Assembly (NCBI RefSeq): GCF_034427655.1
Contig: NZ_JAXOFX010000007.1
Location: 62,001-126,000 of the forward strand
Reading direction: 5' to 3'
DNA length: 64,000 nt
Source: Robertmurraya_A mangrovi
Lineage (GTDB): Bacteria; Bacillota; Bacilli; Bacillales; Cytobacillaceae
Notes under the pieces: model-generated
Databases searched by the model: none
What the model was told of the DNA's origin: nothing
The model's input: the letters and a program-made list of their open reading frames with translations, nothing else
Part shown: piece after piece, positions 41,684 to 50,208 of the stretch
How positions within the stretch are numbered: the first letter of the stretch is position 1
Layout: each line of letters opens with the position of its first letter
Translations under genes and position numbers: made by a program

Positions 41684-43843
41684 TTGCAAGAAAATAATAA
41701 ACTTTTTGCCCTAGATATTGGTACACGCTCGGTAGTTGGTATCATTTTAGAAGAAATCAACCAACAATATCAAGTTATTGACATGATGACGATTGAGCAC
41801 TCTGAACGCGCTATGTTAGACGGGCAAATTCACGACGTCATATCTGTATCAAACATTATATCTAAAATTAAAGATGCTTTAGAAAAGAAACATGGACCGT
41901 TAAAAAAGGTTTGTGTTGCTGCAGCAGGTAGAGCTTTAAAAACAGAACGTGCGAAAGTTGTTGTTGATATTAAAGGAAAGCCGATGATGCAAAAACAGGA
42001 TATTCTTCATCTAGAACTAAGTGCTGTTCAACAGGCACAGGCTTCTGTTGCTGAAAAGCATGATGAAGAAAAAAGTCATTACTATTATTGTGTCGGTTAT
42101 TCTGTTCTTTATTATCGTTTAGACGGGGAAGAAATAGGAAACTTAATTGACCAGCAAGGTGATGAAGCTTCGGTTGAAATTATTGCAACCTTTTTACCTA
42201 AGGTGGTAGTAGAGTCCTTGCTATCCGCTTTACACCGTTCGGGACTAGAGATGGAAGCTTTAACCCTCGAACCGATTGCAGCTATAAACGTTTTAATTCC
42301 TCCTTCTATGAGAAGATTAAACGTTGCTCTTGTTGATATTGGGGCTGGAACATCTGATATTGCCATTACAGATATGGGTACCATTATAGCTTATGGAATG
42401 GTTCCAATTGCTGGAGATGAAATTACAGAGTCAATCAGTGATCAATATTTACTAGACTTCCCATTGGCTGAAAAAGTAAAAAGAGAGCTAAATACACATG
42501 ATGTAGTTACGGTTACGGATATATTGGGGTTTGAAACAGAAGTACCAAAAGAAGAGGTAATCACACAAATTACTCCCGCTATTGATAAACTTGCTCATTC
42601 CATTTGTGATGAAATATTTTTATTAAATAATCATAAATCTCCAAAAGCAGTTATGTTAGTAGGAGGGGGAAGTTTAACACCTGAGTTACCTAAAAAGGTG
42701 GCAGAAAAACTAAACTTACCTGAGAACAGGGTAGCTATTAGAGGAATCGATGCAATCTCTTCCTTAACGATTTCAGATCATATTGCAAAGGGGCCAGAAC
42801 TTGTTACTCCGATTGGGATTGCAATCGCAGCAAAAAAATCACCAGTGCAGTATATAACCGTATATGTGAATGAGCAACCCGTAAGATTATTTGAAGTAAA
42901 GAAACTTACGGTTGGGGATTGCCTACTGTCTGCAGGAATAAAAATGAACAAACTATATGGTAAACCTGGAATGGCTATGATCATTTCCCTTAATGGTCAA
43001 TCCATAACAATCCCTGGGCAGCATGGGACACCACCTACTCTCTTAAAAAATGGACTTCCATGTTCATTAGACGATGAAATTGAAAATGGCGATCAGCTTT
43101 CCGTTACAAAGGGTATCGATGGAGAGAAGACAATTCTAAAAATTAATGATTTAATTGATGAAATCCCGCATAAAAAGTTAACGATTAACGAAGATGTATT
43201 TACGGTTTCTCCTCAACTTTTATGTAATGGATTCCCTGTTTCACCCGACAAGCTTATTGAAGATCGAGACGAAATTATTTGTAAAAATCCAGATTCCATT
43301 GAAGAGTTATTAGTTTCACTTCATTTACAAGCCTTTTTAAGTGAACTTAAACCTTTTCGAATTAAAATAAATGAAAAAGAAACGTTCATACCTCCTTTTT
43401 CGGGAAGAATACTTAGAAATGGTCTAGAAGTGAAACCTCATCACAGTTACGATGACGGAGATATTATCACCATCGAGAAAAAGAAAAACCCAACGGTACA
43501 AGAGCTTGCGGATATTAAACAAATTATACTGCAATATTCCATACCGGTCCTATTTAATGGGCAAGAAATTTCCTTATCTAAAACCATAACTGAATTCATA
43601 AAAGACGAAGAACCTTTGTCTGCTGAAGATACGATTCTTGATGGTGATAAATTAACGATCATCCAAAATCGTTTCGAGCCTTTTATTTTTCAAGACCTAT
43701 TTAAATTTGTTGACGTAACGATGCCAAAGGACGCAACTGGCAATTTTGTTTTATTAAAAAATGACCAACAAACAAGCTTTCATGACATAATTGAACCAGG
43801 GGACCATCTACAAATCGTCTGGCCAACAGCAACCTTGAATTAA
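41684..43843 (+). CDS. FtsA-like actin-fold ATPase with repeated NG…GD C-terminal modules
   Basis: A 719-residue protein. Residues 1–385 are an FtsA/PilM-type ATPase: phosphate-1 LFALDIGTRSVVG, an SHS2-like insertion after LDGQIHDV, phosphate-2 ALVDIGAGTSDIAIT (216–229) and adenosine motif VMLVGGGS (323–330). True FtsA (about 420 residues) would end with a membrane helix; this instead continues for about 330 residues with repeats of the type 'LLKNGLP…DD-IENGDQLSV' (about 452–475, 511–533, 576–598, 621–661, 687–711), which look β-grasp-like. Start is TTG with AGAAGGTG upstream. Not at this locus in B. subtilis 168; function unknown. Confidence 0.85.
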   Translation: MQENNKLFALDIGTRSVVGIILEEINQQYQVIDMMTIEHSERAMLDGQIHDVISVSNIISKIKDALEKKHGPLKKVCVAAAGRALKTERAKVVVDIKGKPMMQKQDILHLELSAVQQAQASVAEKHDEEKSHYYYCVGYSVLYYRLDGEEIGNLIDQQGDEASVEIIATFLPKVVVESLLSALHRSGLEMEALTLEPIAAINVLIPPSMRRLNVALVDIGAGTSDIAITDMGTIIAYGMVPIAGDEITESISDQYLLDFPLAEKVKRELNTHDVVTVTDILGFETEVPKEEVITQITPAIDKLAHSICDEIFLLNNHKSPKAVMLVGGGSLTPELPKKVAEKLNLPENRVAIRGIDAISSLTISDHIAKGPELVTPIGIAIAAKKSPVQYITVYVNEQPVRLFEVKKLTVGDCLLSAGIKMNKLYGKPGMAMIISLNGQSITIPGQHGTPPTLLKNGLPCSLDDEIENGDQLSVTKGIDGEKTILKINDLIDEIPHKKLTINEDVFTVSPQLLCNGFPVSPDKLIEDRDEIICKNPDSIEELLVSLHLQAFLSELKPFRIKINEKETFIPPFSGRILRNGLEVKPHHSYDDGDIITIEKKKNPTVQELADIKQIILQYSIPVLFNGQEISLSKTITEFIKDEEPLSAEDTILDGDKLTIIQNRFEPFIFQDLFKFVDVTMPKDATGNFVLLKNDQQTSFHDIIEPGDHLQIVWPTATLN

Positions 43844-43849
43844 ATAAAC

Positions 43850-43890
43850 AGAGAGGGTGCTACACTGAAGTGTAACCCCCTCTCTATTTT
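43850..43890 (+). terminator. Bidirectional terminator between the FtsA-like gene and ytxJ
   Basis: AGAGAGGG / CCCCTCTCT outer stem with CTACAC / GTGTA inner pairs, about 15 bp in all with one bulge. Confidence 0.8.
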
Positions 43891-43891
43891 A

Positions 43892-44224
43892 TCATTGATT
43901 TAATTCCTCAAGTGCCTTCGTTAAAGAGCTGTAAGTTATTTTCCAATGAGAAGCATGCCATACCACTTCTCCATTGCTGAAAAGGAGTGCTTGTGGAGAC
44001 TCGTGTTTTATTTGAAACTTCTCCGCTATGTAATTCGATAATGGGCGTGAGTCTTGAACAGCTAAGTAGTAATTATTAAACTCAGCATTCTCCTCGACAA
44101 AACTTTCGTATTCTTCAAACGCTGCATGGCTGATTGGACAGGTTAATGAATGCTTAACTAGTAAAACATTCTTTTCATTCTCTATTAGCGCTTCAAATTC
44201 CTCTACACTATCTATTTTTTTCAT
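43892..44224 (-). CDS. ytxJ: Bacilliredoxin-like protein YtxJ (BrxC)
   Basis: A 110-residue thioredoxin-fold protein with a monothiol motif TCPIS (C29 in LTCPISHAAF) instead of CXXC. Homologous YtxJ/BrxC is linked to removal of bacillithiol from proteins. The cis-Pro loop region appears as KHESPQALLF. Last gene of ytxG-ytxH-ytxJ but set off from ytxH by a 130-nt gap containing a hairpin, so its level may differ from the first two. Ribosome site AGAGGAGG. Confidence 0.92.
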   Translation of the reverse strand: MKKIDSVEEFEALIENEKNVLLVKHSLTCPISHAAFEEYESFVEENAEFNNYYLAVQDSRPLSNYIAEKFQIKHESPQALLFSNGEVVWHASHWKITYSSLTKALEELNQ

Positions 44225-44271
44225 TATAATCCTCCTCTAATTGCTACAATTTCTCCATTCTTAGCACTGTA

Positions 44272-44308
44272 ATAAAAGACGGTGAAGTAAATCTTATCAC
44301 TTCACCGA
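44272..44308 (-). terminator. Hairpin between ytxH and ytxJ, possible attenuator or terminator
   Basis: CGGTGAAGT / ACTTCACCG nine-bp perfect stem with a 10-nt loop; on the minus strand it is followed by TCTTTTATT, an interrupted T tract. It would lower ytxJ relative to ytxGH. Confidence 0.6.
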
Positions 44309-44354
44309 TTTTAAAACAAATCCTATTGAGTAGACAATAAATATGTTTCAGTAG

Positions 44355-44807
44355 CTAGTTTAACTTAGATTCCGTTTGGTCAAATGCTTTTTTCGTTTCT
44401 TCTAATTTTCTTTGAATATCTTCGTATTTATTGGAAGAATCAACATCCATTTGTTCATTATGATTTAAAAATTCTTGAATTTTTCCAACCTTAACTTTAT
44501 TCAATAGTTCGTTTGACTGTTTTGAAACAACATGGCTAATTGAAGTAGTCTTTTCTTTTGCTACTTCGGCTAACTCAGTTCCTTTAGTCATAGCAACATC
44601 CTTGATATGCCCCGTCTTCTCTCTTAATGTAACAGCTTGTGAATTCAGGTCACTGCGCAATTCTCTTCCTGATTTAGGTGCAAGGAATAGAGCTGTTGCT
44701 GCCCCTACTATTCCACCAATTAGTGCACCAATAATGAAATCCTTTGAATTTATACTTTCTTCTCTTCTCGCCTCTTGATCATAACTTTTTCTCTCTTGAC
44801 TTGCCAT
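44355..44807 (-). CDS. ytxH: YtxH family general stress protein
   Basis: A 150-residue protein with a polar N-terminus, one glycine-rich membrane segment (about residues 24–42, FIIGALIGGIVGAATALFLA) followed by the APKSGRELR signature, and a long helical charged tail. YtxH is a sigma-B/sigma-H controlled general stress protein of unknown biochemistry. Two adjacent ATGs are possible; AGGAGG is 7 nt from the second (44807), which is preferred. It follows ytxG by 58 nt. Confidence 0.92.
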   Translation of the reverse strand: MASQERKSYDQEARREESINSKDFIIGALIGGIVGAATALFLAPKSGRELRSDLNSQAVTLREKTGHIKDVAMTKGTELAEVAKEKTTSISHVVSKQSNELLNKVKVGKIQEFLNHNEQMDVDSSNKYEDIQRKLEETKKAFDQTESKLN

Positions 44808-44865
44808 CATATAACCTCCTATTAATTTAGGCTATCTATTGTATTAATAGAATAATTAAATAAAA

Positions 44866-45363
44866 TTAATAACGCCCTCTTCGTCTCTCTCTTTCTAGCT
44901 CTCTGTCTCTTCTACCTTCCTCATATTCATATGCGTCCTCCATAGTTGCTGCATTTTTTTTCATTTTCCATCTGTCTTTAAGTTCTAGTAACACATTACT
45001 CCATTGGACAATTTGTGAAACTTTATCTTTGTTCTCTTCTACTGAACAATTAACAGAATGAGTAATCGTTTGAATTGATTGATTAAACTTTTGAACAGAT
45101 TGTCCAACATCTTTTACTGCATCAACTACACTATTTAAGCTATTGGATTTTCGCTGGATATCATCGGCTAAGTTATTGGTCTTGTGGAGTAATTCTGTCG
45201 TCTCACGTGTGACACCATCTAATTGCTTTTCTAAACCGATTAATGTGGTTGATACACTGTCTAAAGTAACTTGAAGAGATTTCAATGTTCTTGTTAAGTA
45301 AATGACTAAGTAGAAAAAAGCTATAGCAGCAACTGCTGCACTTAAATAAAGAATAATAATCAC
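44866..45363 (-). CDS. ytxG: DUF948 general stress protein YtxG
   Basis: A 165-residue membrane-anchored protein: an N-terminal hydrophobic segment (about 1–24, with LYLSAAVAAIAFFYLVIYL) and a long coiled coil (about 25–110) reminiscent of methyl-accepting or ExoC-type linkers, ending in a highly charged Arg/Glu tail (RDRELERERRRGRY). Start is GTG with GGAGGTG upstream. First gene of the ytxGHJ stress operon, with a sigma-B-type promoter just upstream. Confidence 0.92.
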   Translation of the reverse strand: MIIILYLSAAVAAIAFFYLVIYLTRTLKSLQVTLDSVSTTLIGLEKQLDGVTRETTELLHKTNNLADDIQRKSNSLNSVVDAVKDVGQSVQKFNQSIQTITHSVNCSVEENKDKVSQIVQWSNVLLELKDRWKMKKNAATMEDAYEYEEGRRDRELERERRRGRY

Positions 45364-45395
45364 TAAAGCACCTCCGCCTGACTCTTTATCATTTT

Positions 45396-45420
45396 TTACC
45401 CTATGTATATGGGCCTAAAC
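45396..45420 (-). promoter_or_regulatory. Sigma-B promoter of ytxGHJ
   Basis: Minus strand GTTTAG (45415–45420) – 13 bp – GGGTAA (45396–45401). The consensus is GTTTAA – 12 to 15 bp – GGGTAT, so each box has one mismatch. The start would lie about 25 bp before the ytxG start codon. ytxGHJ is part of the general stress regulon in B. subtilis. Confidence 0.72.
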
Positions 45421-45624
45421 ATATAAATAGACAAATTTCGCCTATACAGAAATATTTAACTACATAAGAAAATCTTAACATTGAAACTCTATTCAGTGAA
45501 GATTTTTTTCCTACCTAATAGTTTTGCCAATAAAACGAACAAAAACTAAGCGATATTTTTCAACAAATGATGCTAATTCGGTTACAATAAACAAGTATTA
45601 AATTATATCATCGGAGGGATTTAG

Positions 45625-46740
45625 ATGAAGGATCCTCGCATTGAAACTCTAGCTAGGAATTTAATTAATTATTCTGTAAGACTTCAAAAGGGTGAGAAAG
45701 TTTTAATTGAAAACTTTGGACTTCAACGTGAACTAGTTAACGCACTTGTAAAAGAAGCGTATGCTGCTGGTGGACAGCCATTTGTTCTATTAAAAGACCA
45801 ACAAGTGGACCGTGCCTTATTAATGGGTGCTGAGGAAGACCATTTCAACATGATTGCGGATTTTGAAGCAAGTGTTATGAGCAAAATGGATGCTTACATA
45901 GGTCTTCGTTCAGGAGACAACATTAATGAACATTCAGATGTACCTGATGAAAAAATGAAAATTCACGGTGCAACCATCGGGAAAAAAGTTCACCGTGACA
46001 TTCGCGTTCCTAAAACGAAGTGGGTTGTTCTACGTTATCCTAACTCTTCTATGGCTCAATTAGCAAAAATGAGTACGGAAGGTTTTGAAGATTTCTATTT
46101 CAATGTTTGTAATTTAGACTATGGAAAAATGGACAAAGCAATGGATAACCTCGTTGAATTAATGAACAAAACGGATAAAGTTCGAATTACTGGTCCTGAT
46201 ACAGACTTAACATTCTCTATTAAGGATATTCCGGCTATCAAATGTTCAGGTCAAATGAACATTCCAGACGGAGAAGTATACACTGCTCCTGTTCGTGATT
46301 CTGTAAATGGAGTCATTACATACAATACTCCATCTCCGTACCAAGGATTTACATTCGAAAATGTTAGACTAACTTTCAAAGATGGAAAAATTGTTGAAGC
46401 TACCGCTAACGATTCAGAAAGAATTAATAAAATCTTTGATACAGATGAGGGTGCTCGCTTTATTGGAGAATTTGCTATTGGTGTTAATCCTTATATTTTA
46501 CATCCAATGCAAGATATTTTATTTGATGAGAAAATTGATGGAAGCTTCCATTTCACACCTGGCCAATGCTATGACAATGCGTTTAACGGTAACCACTCGA
46601 ATGTACACTGGGATCTAGTTAATATTCAACGTGCTGACTATGGCGGTGGAGAAATGTACTTTGACGATGTACTGATTAGAAAAGATGGAAGATTTGTGGT
46701 TCCTGAATTAGAGGCGTTAAACCCTGAGAATTTAAAATAA
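45625..46740 (+). CDS. ampS: M29-family aminopeptidase
   Basis: A 371-residue metallo-aminopeptidase of family M29 (AmpS/PepS type), cytoplasmic, cutting N-terminal residues off peptides. Expected metal ligands are visible in IGEFAIGVNP (Glu), DGSFHFTPGQCYDN and NGNHSNVHWDLV (His, His, Asp), and in GEMYFDDVLI. It is shorter than B. subtilis AmpS (about 410) and may be a different paralogue. GGAGGGAT lies 6–7 nt before the ATG. Single gene with a bidirectional terminator shared with murC. Confidence 0.88.
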   Translation: MKDPRIETLARNLINYSVRLQKGEKVLIENFGLQRELVNALVKEAYAAGGQPFVLLKDQQVDRALLMGAEEDHFNMIADFEASVMSKMDAYIGLRSGDNINEHSDVPDEKMKIHGATIGKKVHRDIRVPKTKWVVLRYPNSSMAQLAKMSTEGFEDFYFNVCNLDYGKMDKAMDNLVELMNKTDKVRITGPDTDLTFSIKDIPAIKCSGQMNIPDGEVYTAPVRDSVNGVITYNTPSPYQGFTFENVRLTFKDGKIVEATANDSERINKIFDTDEGARFIGEFAIGVNPYILHPMQDILFDEKIDGSFHFTPGQCYDNAFNGNHSNVHWDLVNIQRADYGGGEMYFDDVLIRKDGRFVVPELEALNPENLK

Positions 46741-46745
46741 TACCG

Positions 46746-46783
46746 AAAAAAGGTGCAAGCTAAGTTAGCTCGCACCTTTTTTA
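46746..46783 (+). terminator. Bidirectional terminator between ampS and murC
   Basis: AAAAAAGGTGC-AGCTAA / TTAGCT-GCACCTTTTTT, long stem with a single symmetric mismatch. Confidence 0.9.
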
Positions 46784-46793
46784 ACAAATAAGA

Positions 46794-48092
46794 TTAGCTT
46801 AATTGTTTTTCATAGGCTTCCTGGAACTTCTGAATGTCTCCAGCACCCATAAATAAAATGACACTGTTCTCATGTTTCTTTAATACTGAAGTGTCTTCTT
46901 CACTAATAATTTCAGCATTCGTTATTTTCTCTTTTAAGTCCTCGATAGATAACTTGCCGTGATTCTCTCTTGCAGAACCGAATATTTCGCATAAGTATAC
47001 TTTATCAGCTAAGTTCAAGCTATCTGCAAATTCCTCTAAGAATGTTTGTGTTCTCGTAAACGTGTGAGGCTGGAATACAGCAATAACATCTCGATCTGGA
47101 TATTTTTGTCGTGCCGCATCAATCGTTACTTTAATTTCCGTTGGATGATGTGCGTAATCGTCAATTAATACTTGAGACCCGACCGTTTTTTGTGAAAAAC
47201 GTCTCTTTACACCTTCGAAGCTCATCAGTTCATTTTTAATAATCTCAGAGTCGATGTCCTCATAATGGCATAGCGCAATTACTGACAATGCATTTAACAC
47301 ATTATGATCCCCATATGTTGGAATGGAGAAAGATTCATAAAACGTATTACGTACAAATACATCAAAAGTAGTACCTTCAGTCGATTTCACAATATTCCTA
47401 GCTTGGAAGTCATTTTCTTCTCCGAACCCATAGAACAATACTGGAACTTTTGCTTGTATCTTTTGTAATTGCTCATCATCTCCGCAAGCAATAATCCCTT
47501 TTTTGACTTGCCAAGCCATTTCTTGAAAAGCCGAAAACACATCTTCAATATTCGCAAAATAGTCAGGATGATCGAAGTCTATATTAGTCATGATTGTATA
47601 ATCTGGAAAGTATGATAAGAAATGCCTTCTATATTCACAAGCTTCAAAGACGAAATACTCAGCATCTTTATCACCCTTACCTGTCCCATCACCAATCAAG
47701 TAAGATGTAGGCTTTGCTCCTCTCATGACGTGGGAAAGTAGCCCTGTAGTTGATGTTTTTCCATGGGCACCAGTAACTGCAACGCTAGTAAAGTTTTGCA
47801 TAAAATCGCCTAAAAAACGATGATAACGAACAACAGGAAGCCCTAGCTTCATCGCTTCCTCAATTTCTTCATGTGAATCTGGATAGGCGTTACCTGCAAT
47901 CACCGTCATTCCAGGTTGTATATTTTCTTTTTGAAAGGGAAGAATCTTTATTCCTAATTGTTCAAGTGCCACTTGTGTAAAAAAGTGTTTTTCATAGTCT
48001 GAACCTTGAACATGATAATCCATATCATGAAGGACTTGAGCTAAAGCACTCATTCCCGATCCTTTTATACCTACAAAATGGTAAATAGTCAT
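46794..48092 (-). CDS. murC: UDP-N-acetylmuramate–L-alanine ligase
   Basis: A 432-residue Mur ligase, identical in length to B. subtilis MurC. It adds L-Ala to UDP-MurNAc in peptidoglycan precursor synthesis. N-terminal MTIYHFVGIKGSGMSALA binds UDP; ATP P-loop VTGAHGKTSTTGLL (about 108–121); central NIDFDHPDYF; C-terminal DDYAHHPTEI. GGAGGTTC lies 9 nt before the ATG at 48092; the 15 nt open upstream are inside the ribosome site. It is alone here, as in B. subtilis, outside the dcw cluster. Confidence 0.98.
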   Translation of the reverse strand: MTIYHFVGIKGSGMSALAQVLHDMDYHVQGSDYEKHFFTQVALEQLGIKILPFQKENIQPGMTVIAGNAYPDSHEEIEEAMKLGLPVVRYHRFLGDFMQNFTSVAVTGAHGKTSTTGLLSHVMRGAKPTSYLIGDGTGKGDKDAEYFVFEACEYRRHFLSYFPDYTIMTNIDFDHPDYFANIEDVFSAFQEMAWQVKKGIIACGDDEQLQKIQAKVPVLFYGFGEENDFQARNIVKSTEGTTFDVFVRNTFYESFSIPTYGDHNVLNALSVIALCHYEDIDSEIIKNELMSFEGVKRRFSQKTVGSQVLIDDYAHHPTEIKVTIDAARQKYPDRDVIAVFQPHTFTRTQTFLEEFADSLNLADKVYLCEIFGSARENHGKLSIEDLKEKITNAEIISEEDTSVLKKHENSVILFMGAGDIQKFQEAYEKQLS

Positions 48093-48314
48093 ATAAAGAA
48101 CCTCCAACCATCTCTATCTGTAACACAGTATATGACGTTTCTCTTTATTTGCTCATCTGGGTAAAGCATCTGTATTCTAAGAGCAATTGTTTCATTCTTT
48201 TATCTAATTAATCAAATCTTATTTATATATATTGACTCATATTCAATCATTATAACATCTTTTAAATATAAAAACTATGTAACAAAGGAACGTGATTTCT
48301 AGTACCTTGTACTC

Positions 48315-48965
48315 CTAGAAAATATACTTCACAGCATTTTTCTTTAGAAAGGCTCTCCAAGTATAGTTTTCTATCCCTTGTTTTTGAAGTAAAAATTCTT
48401 TTTGCATCTCATTTAAGATATCAATATCATGGAATGGGTAAACCCCACCAATACCAAAAGACCTAATCATCAAAGGGATTTTTCGAATGAAATATGTACC
48501 ATTTTCTTTTACCTCTGAAAGCTCCATGTTCCTTTGAACAAGTATATACTCCTCATTCGAATATAAATCTAGGATACTAAGTTCAAATTTATTTTGAATA
48601 ACTTTCTTTACTTTTACGGGCTCAAAAGTCGAGGTTAAAAAGAGAGCCCCTTGGATTAAGTCAGGCTCTGATAATTCTTTAGCATGATTCCTTAAAAATA
48701 AATTAAACATCGTTAACCCCTGAATGGTTTTATAATCATGTAAAAACCATTCTGAATATATTCTTTCTTGAATAGGAGTTAATCTACTGTCTTCTGGGAG
48801 AGAAAGTAACTTTCTAAATAGACTTTTCGCTCTTACACTTTCCCTAATATTGGCATATCTTTCAGTAAAGGCTTGAGCTTTTTCTAATAAGTCTGCAGCC
48901 TTTTCTTCTCCCTGCATCTGTTTCTGTTCTCGAAACGCATGTAAGTCTAATATTGAATGATCCAT
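48315..48965 (-). CDS. Unknown protein, operon partner of the nicotinate phosphoribosyltransferase gene
   Basis: I do not recognise a family. The 216-residue product has no membrane segment or cysteine motif and only moderate charge; it begins MDHSILDLHAFREQKQMQ and ends WRAFLKKNAVKYIF. The start is unsure: a GTG at 48995 lacks a ribosome site, AAAGGAG at about 48980–48986 is 14 nt from the ATG at 48965, and an ATT codon would be better spaced. It lies about 60 nt after the pncB-like stop without a terminator between, so the two are probably co-transcribed. The 222-nt gap to murC holds nothing I can support. Confidence 0.7.
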   Translation of the reverse strand: MDHSILDLHAFREQKQMQGEEKAADLLEKAQAFTERYANIRESVRAKSLFRKLLSLPEDSRLTPIQERIYSEWFLHDYKTIQGLTMFNLFLRNHAKELSEPDLIQGALFLTSTFEPVKVKKVIQNKFELSILDLYSNEEYILVQRNMELSEVKENGTYFIRKIPLMIRSFGIGGVYPFHDIDILNEMQKEFLLQKQGIENYTWRAFLKKNAVKYIF

Positions 48966-49025
48966 TTCAATATAACGCGCTCCTTTGTTTTCCACTTACC
49001 ATACAATAGGTCATTTGTTTTCACA

Positions 49026-50123
49026 CTAATCTACTTTTTCAAGTCTAGGATTTGGGCGGTATCTTCTGCCCGCTTTTGCTTCGTGTTTACCGTTAATTAA
49101 TACATTATCTCCCGTAAACCCTAGATTAATCTTTAGTAGACTGCTTCCAACTCCATACATATCAACGGGTACACCTTGTTCTTCAAATTCAAGAATACGC
49201 GTTTCGTTAAAACCACCGCTCACGACAATTTTTACATGGTTAAAGCCTTCATCATCCAAAGCCTTTCTCAAAGCAAAAATGAGTTCAGCATTAACACCAC
49301 GCGGATCAAATGTTCCTAAGAGATGCTGATTTCTTAGGAAATACTGGTCAATCATGGTTCTCGAAGTGTCTACCCTTACACCTTTTAATTCTTCTCCAAA
49401 CTCTCTAGCAACCTTTAGAGAATCGGTAATGGCATCATTATTATAATCAACCAGTGCAATTAGATCGTCCTCTGGGAAAGTTTCTCTGTAGGCTTTTGTT
49501 GCCTCTACAATATCTCCATTGAATAGTTGAATAAGGGCATGAGGCATCGTTCCAATCCCTTTTTTCCCCCACCATTCATTCATGGCATGTGTAGCTTGAG
49601 CAGTAGCTCCACCGATATAGGCAGCATAGCCGTCTCCAGCTTGAGTGATATAATGATCATCACGGTCTCCCATGAAAATGACATGCTTTTGAGTCCCCGA
49701 AATTCCGGCTGCCTTAACAAGATTATAGACATTGGTCGAAACCGAAGTCCTTCTCGCTAGAATCCCGTCAATGATTCCTTCCAAATATCCAAAGTTTTGA
49801 TATGGCCCTGTGATCGTAAGAACCGTTTCGAATGGATTAATTTTATCTCCATCCTTTAATGAATAAATTTCTAATTCTTCGGGATTATCAGCGAATGTTT
49901 TTATTAGAGCAATAACCTCATCCGTTCCACAAAGAACCCCACTACTCTTCTGGAAAAACTGCATAGTAACTATATTATCTTTGCGGTGTTTTTTAACGAT
50001 TTCCCTGGTCTTTAAAAAATATACTGCGGAAAACCAGCCATCTTTCACTCGCTCATCAAATTTAAATGTATGATTGGTTAAACGTTTTATTTTACCTTGC
50101 AGCTTTAATTCAATTTCTTTCAT
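49026..50123 (-). CDS. Nicotinate phosphoribosyltransferase family protein
   Basis: A 365-residue protein of the NAPRTase type, which joins nicotinate to PRPP on the way to NAD. The family's central strands are visible: HVIFMGDRDDHYITQAGDGY, GTMPHALIQLFNGDIVEAT, LVDYNNDAITDSLKVAREF, RVDTS, and VVSGGFNETRILEFEEQGVP with VDMYGVGSSL (phosphate site). It is shorter than the 490-residue PncB of B. subtilis and probably a second type. AAGGAG lies 8 nt before the ATG at 50123; a TTG 21 nt upstream is inside that site. Followed by an unknown gene. Confidence 0.85.
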   Translation of the reverse strand: MKEIELKLQGKIKRLTNHTFKFDERVKDGWFSAVYFLKTREIVKKHRKDNIVTMQFFQKSSGVLCGTDEVIALIKTFADNPEELEIYSLKDGDKINPFETVLTITGPYQNFGYLEGIIDGILARRTSVSTNVYNLVKAAGISGTQKHVIFMGDRDDHYITQAGDGYAAYIGGATAQATHAMNEWWGKKGIGTMPHALIQLFNGDIVEATKAYRETFPEDDLIALVDYNNDAITDSLKVAREFGEELKGVRVDTSRTMIDQYFLRNQHLLGTFDPRGVNAELIFALRKALDDEGFNHVKIVVSGGFNETRILEFEEQGVPVDMYGVGSSLLKINLGFTGDNVLINGKHEAKAGRRYRPNPRLEKVD

Positions 50124-50208
50124 TCCAAAGCTCCTTAAAAGCAATTCAACATCACTATGATCAAAAAAATATCATAGTAGTAAAACATCACATAAAGAAT
50201 AACATGTA

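Noticed and set aside
41684..43843. Canonical cell-division FtsA
   Set aside because: It is 300 residues too long, lacks the C-terminal membrane helix, and is not beside ftsZ; the actin-like core alone is not enough for the name.
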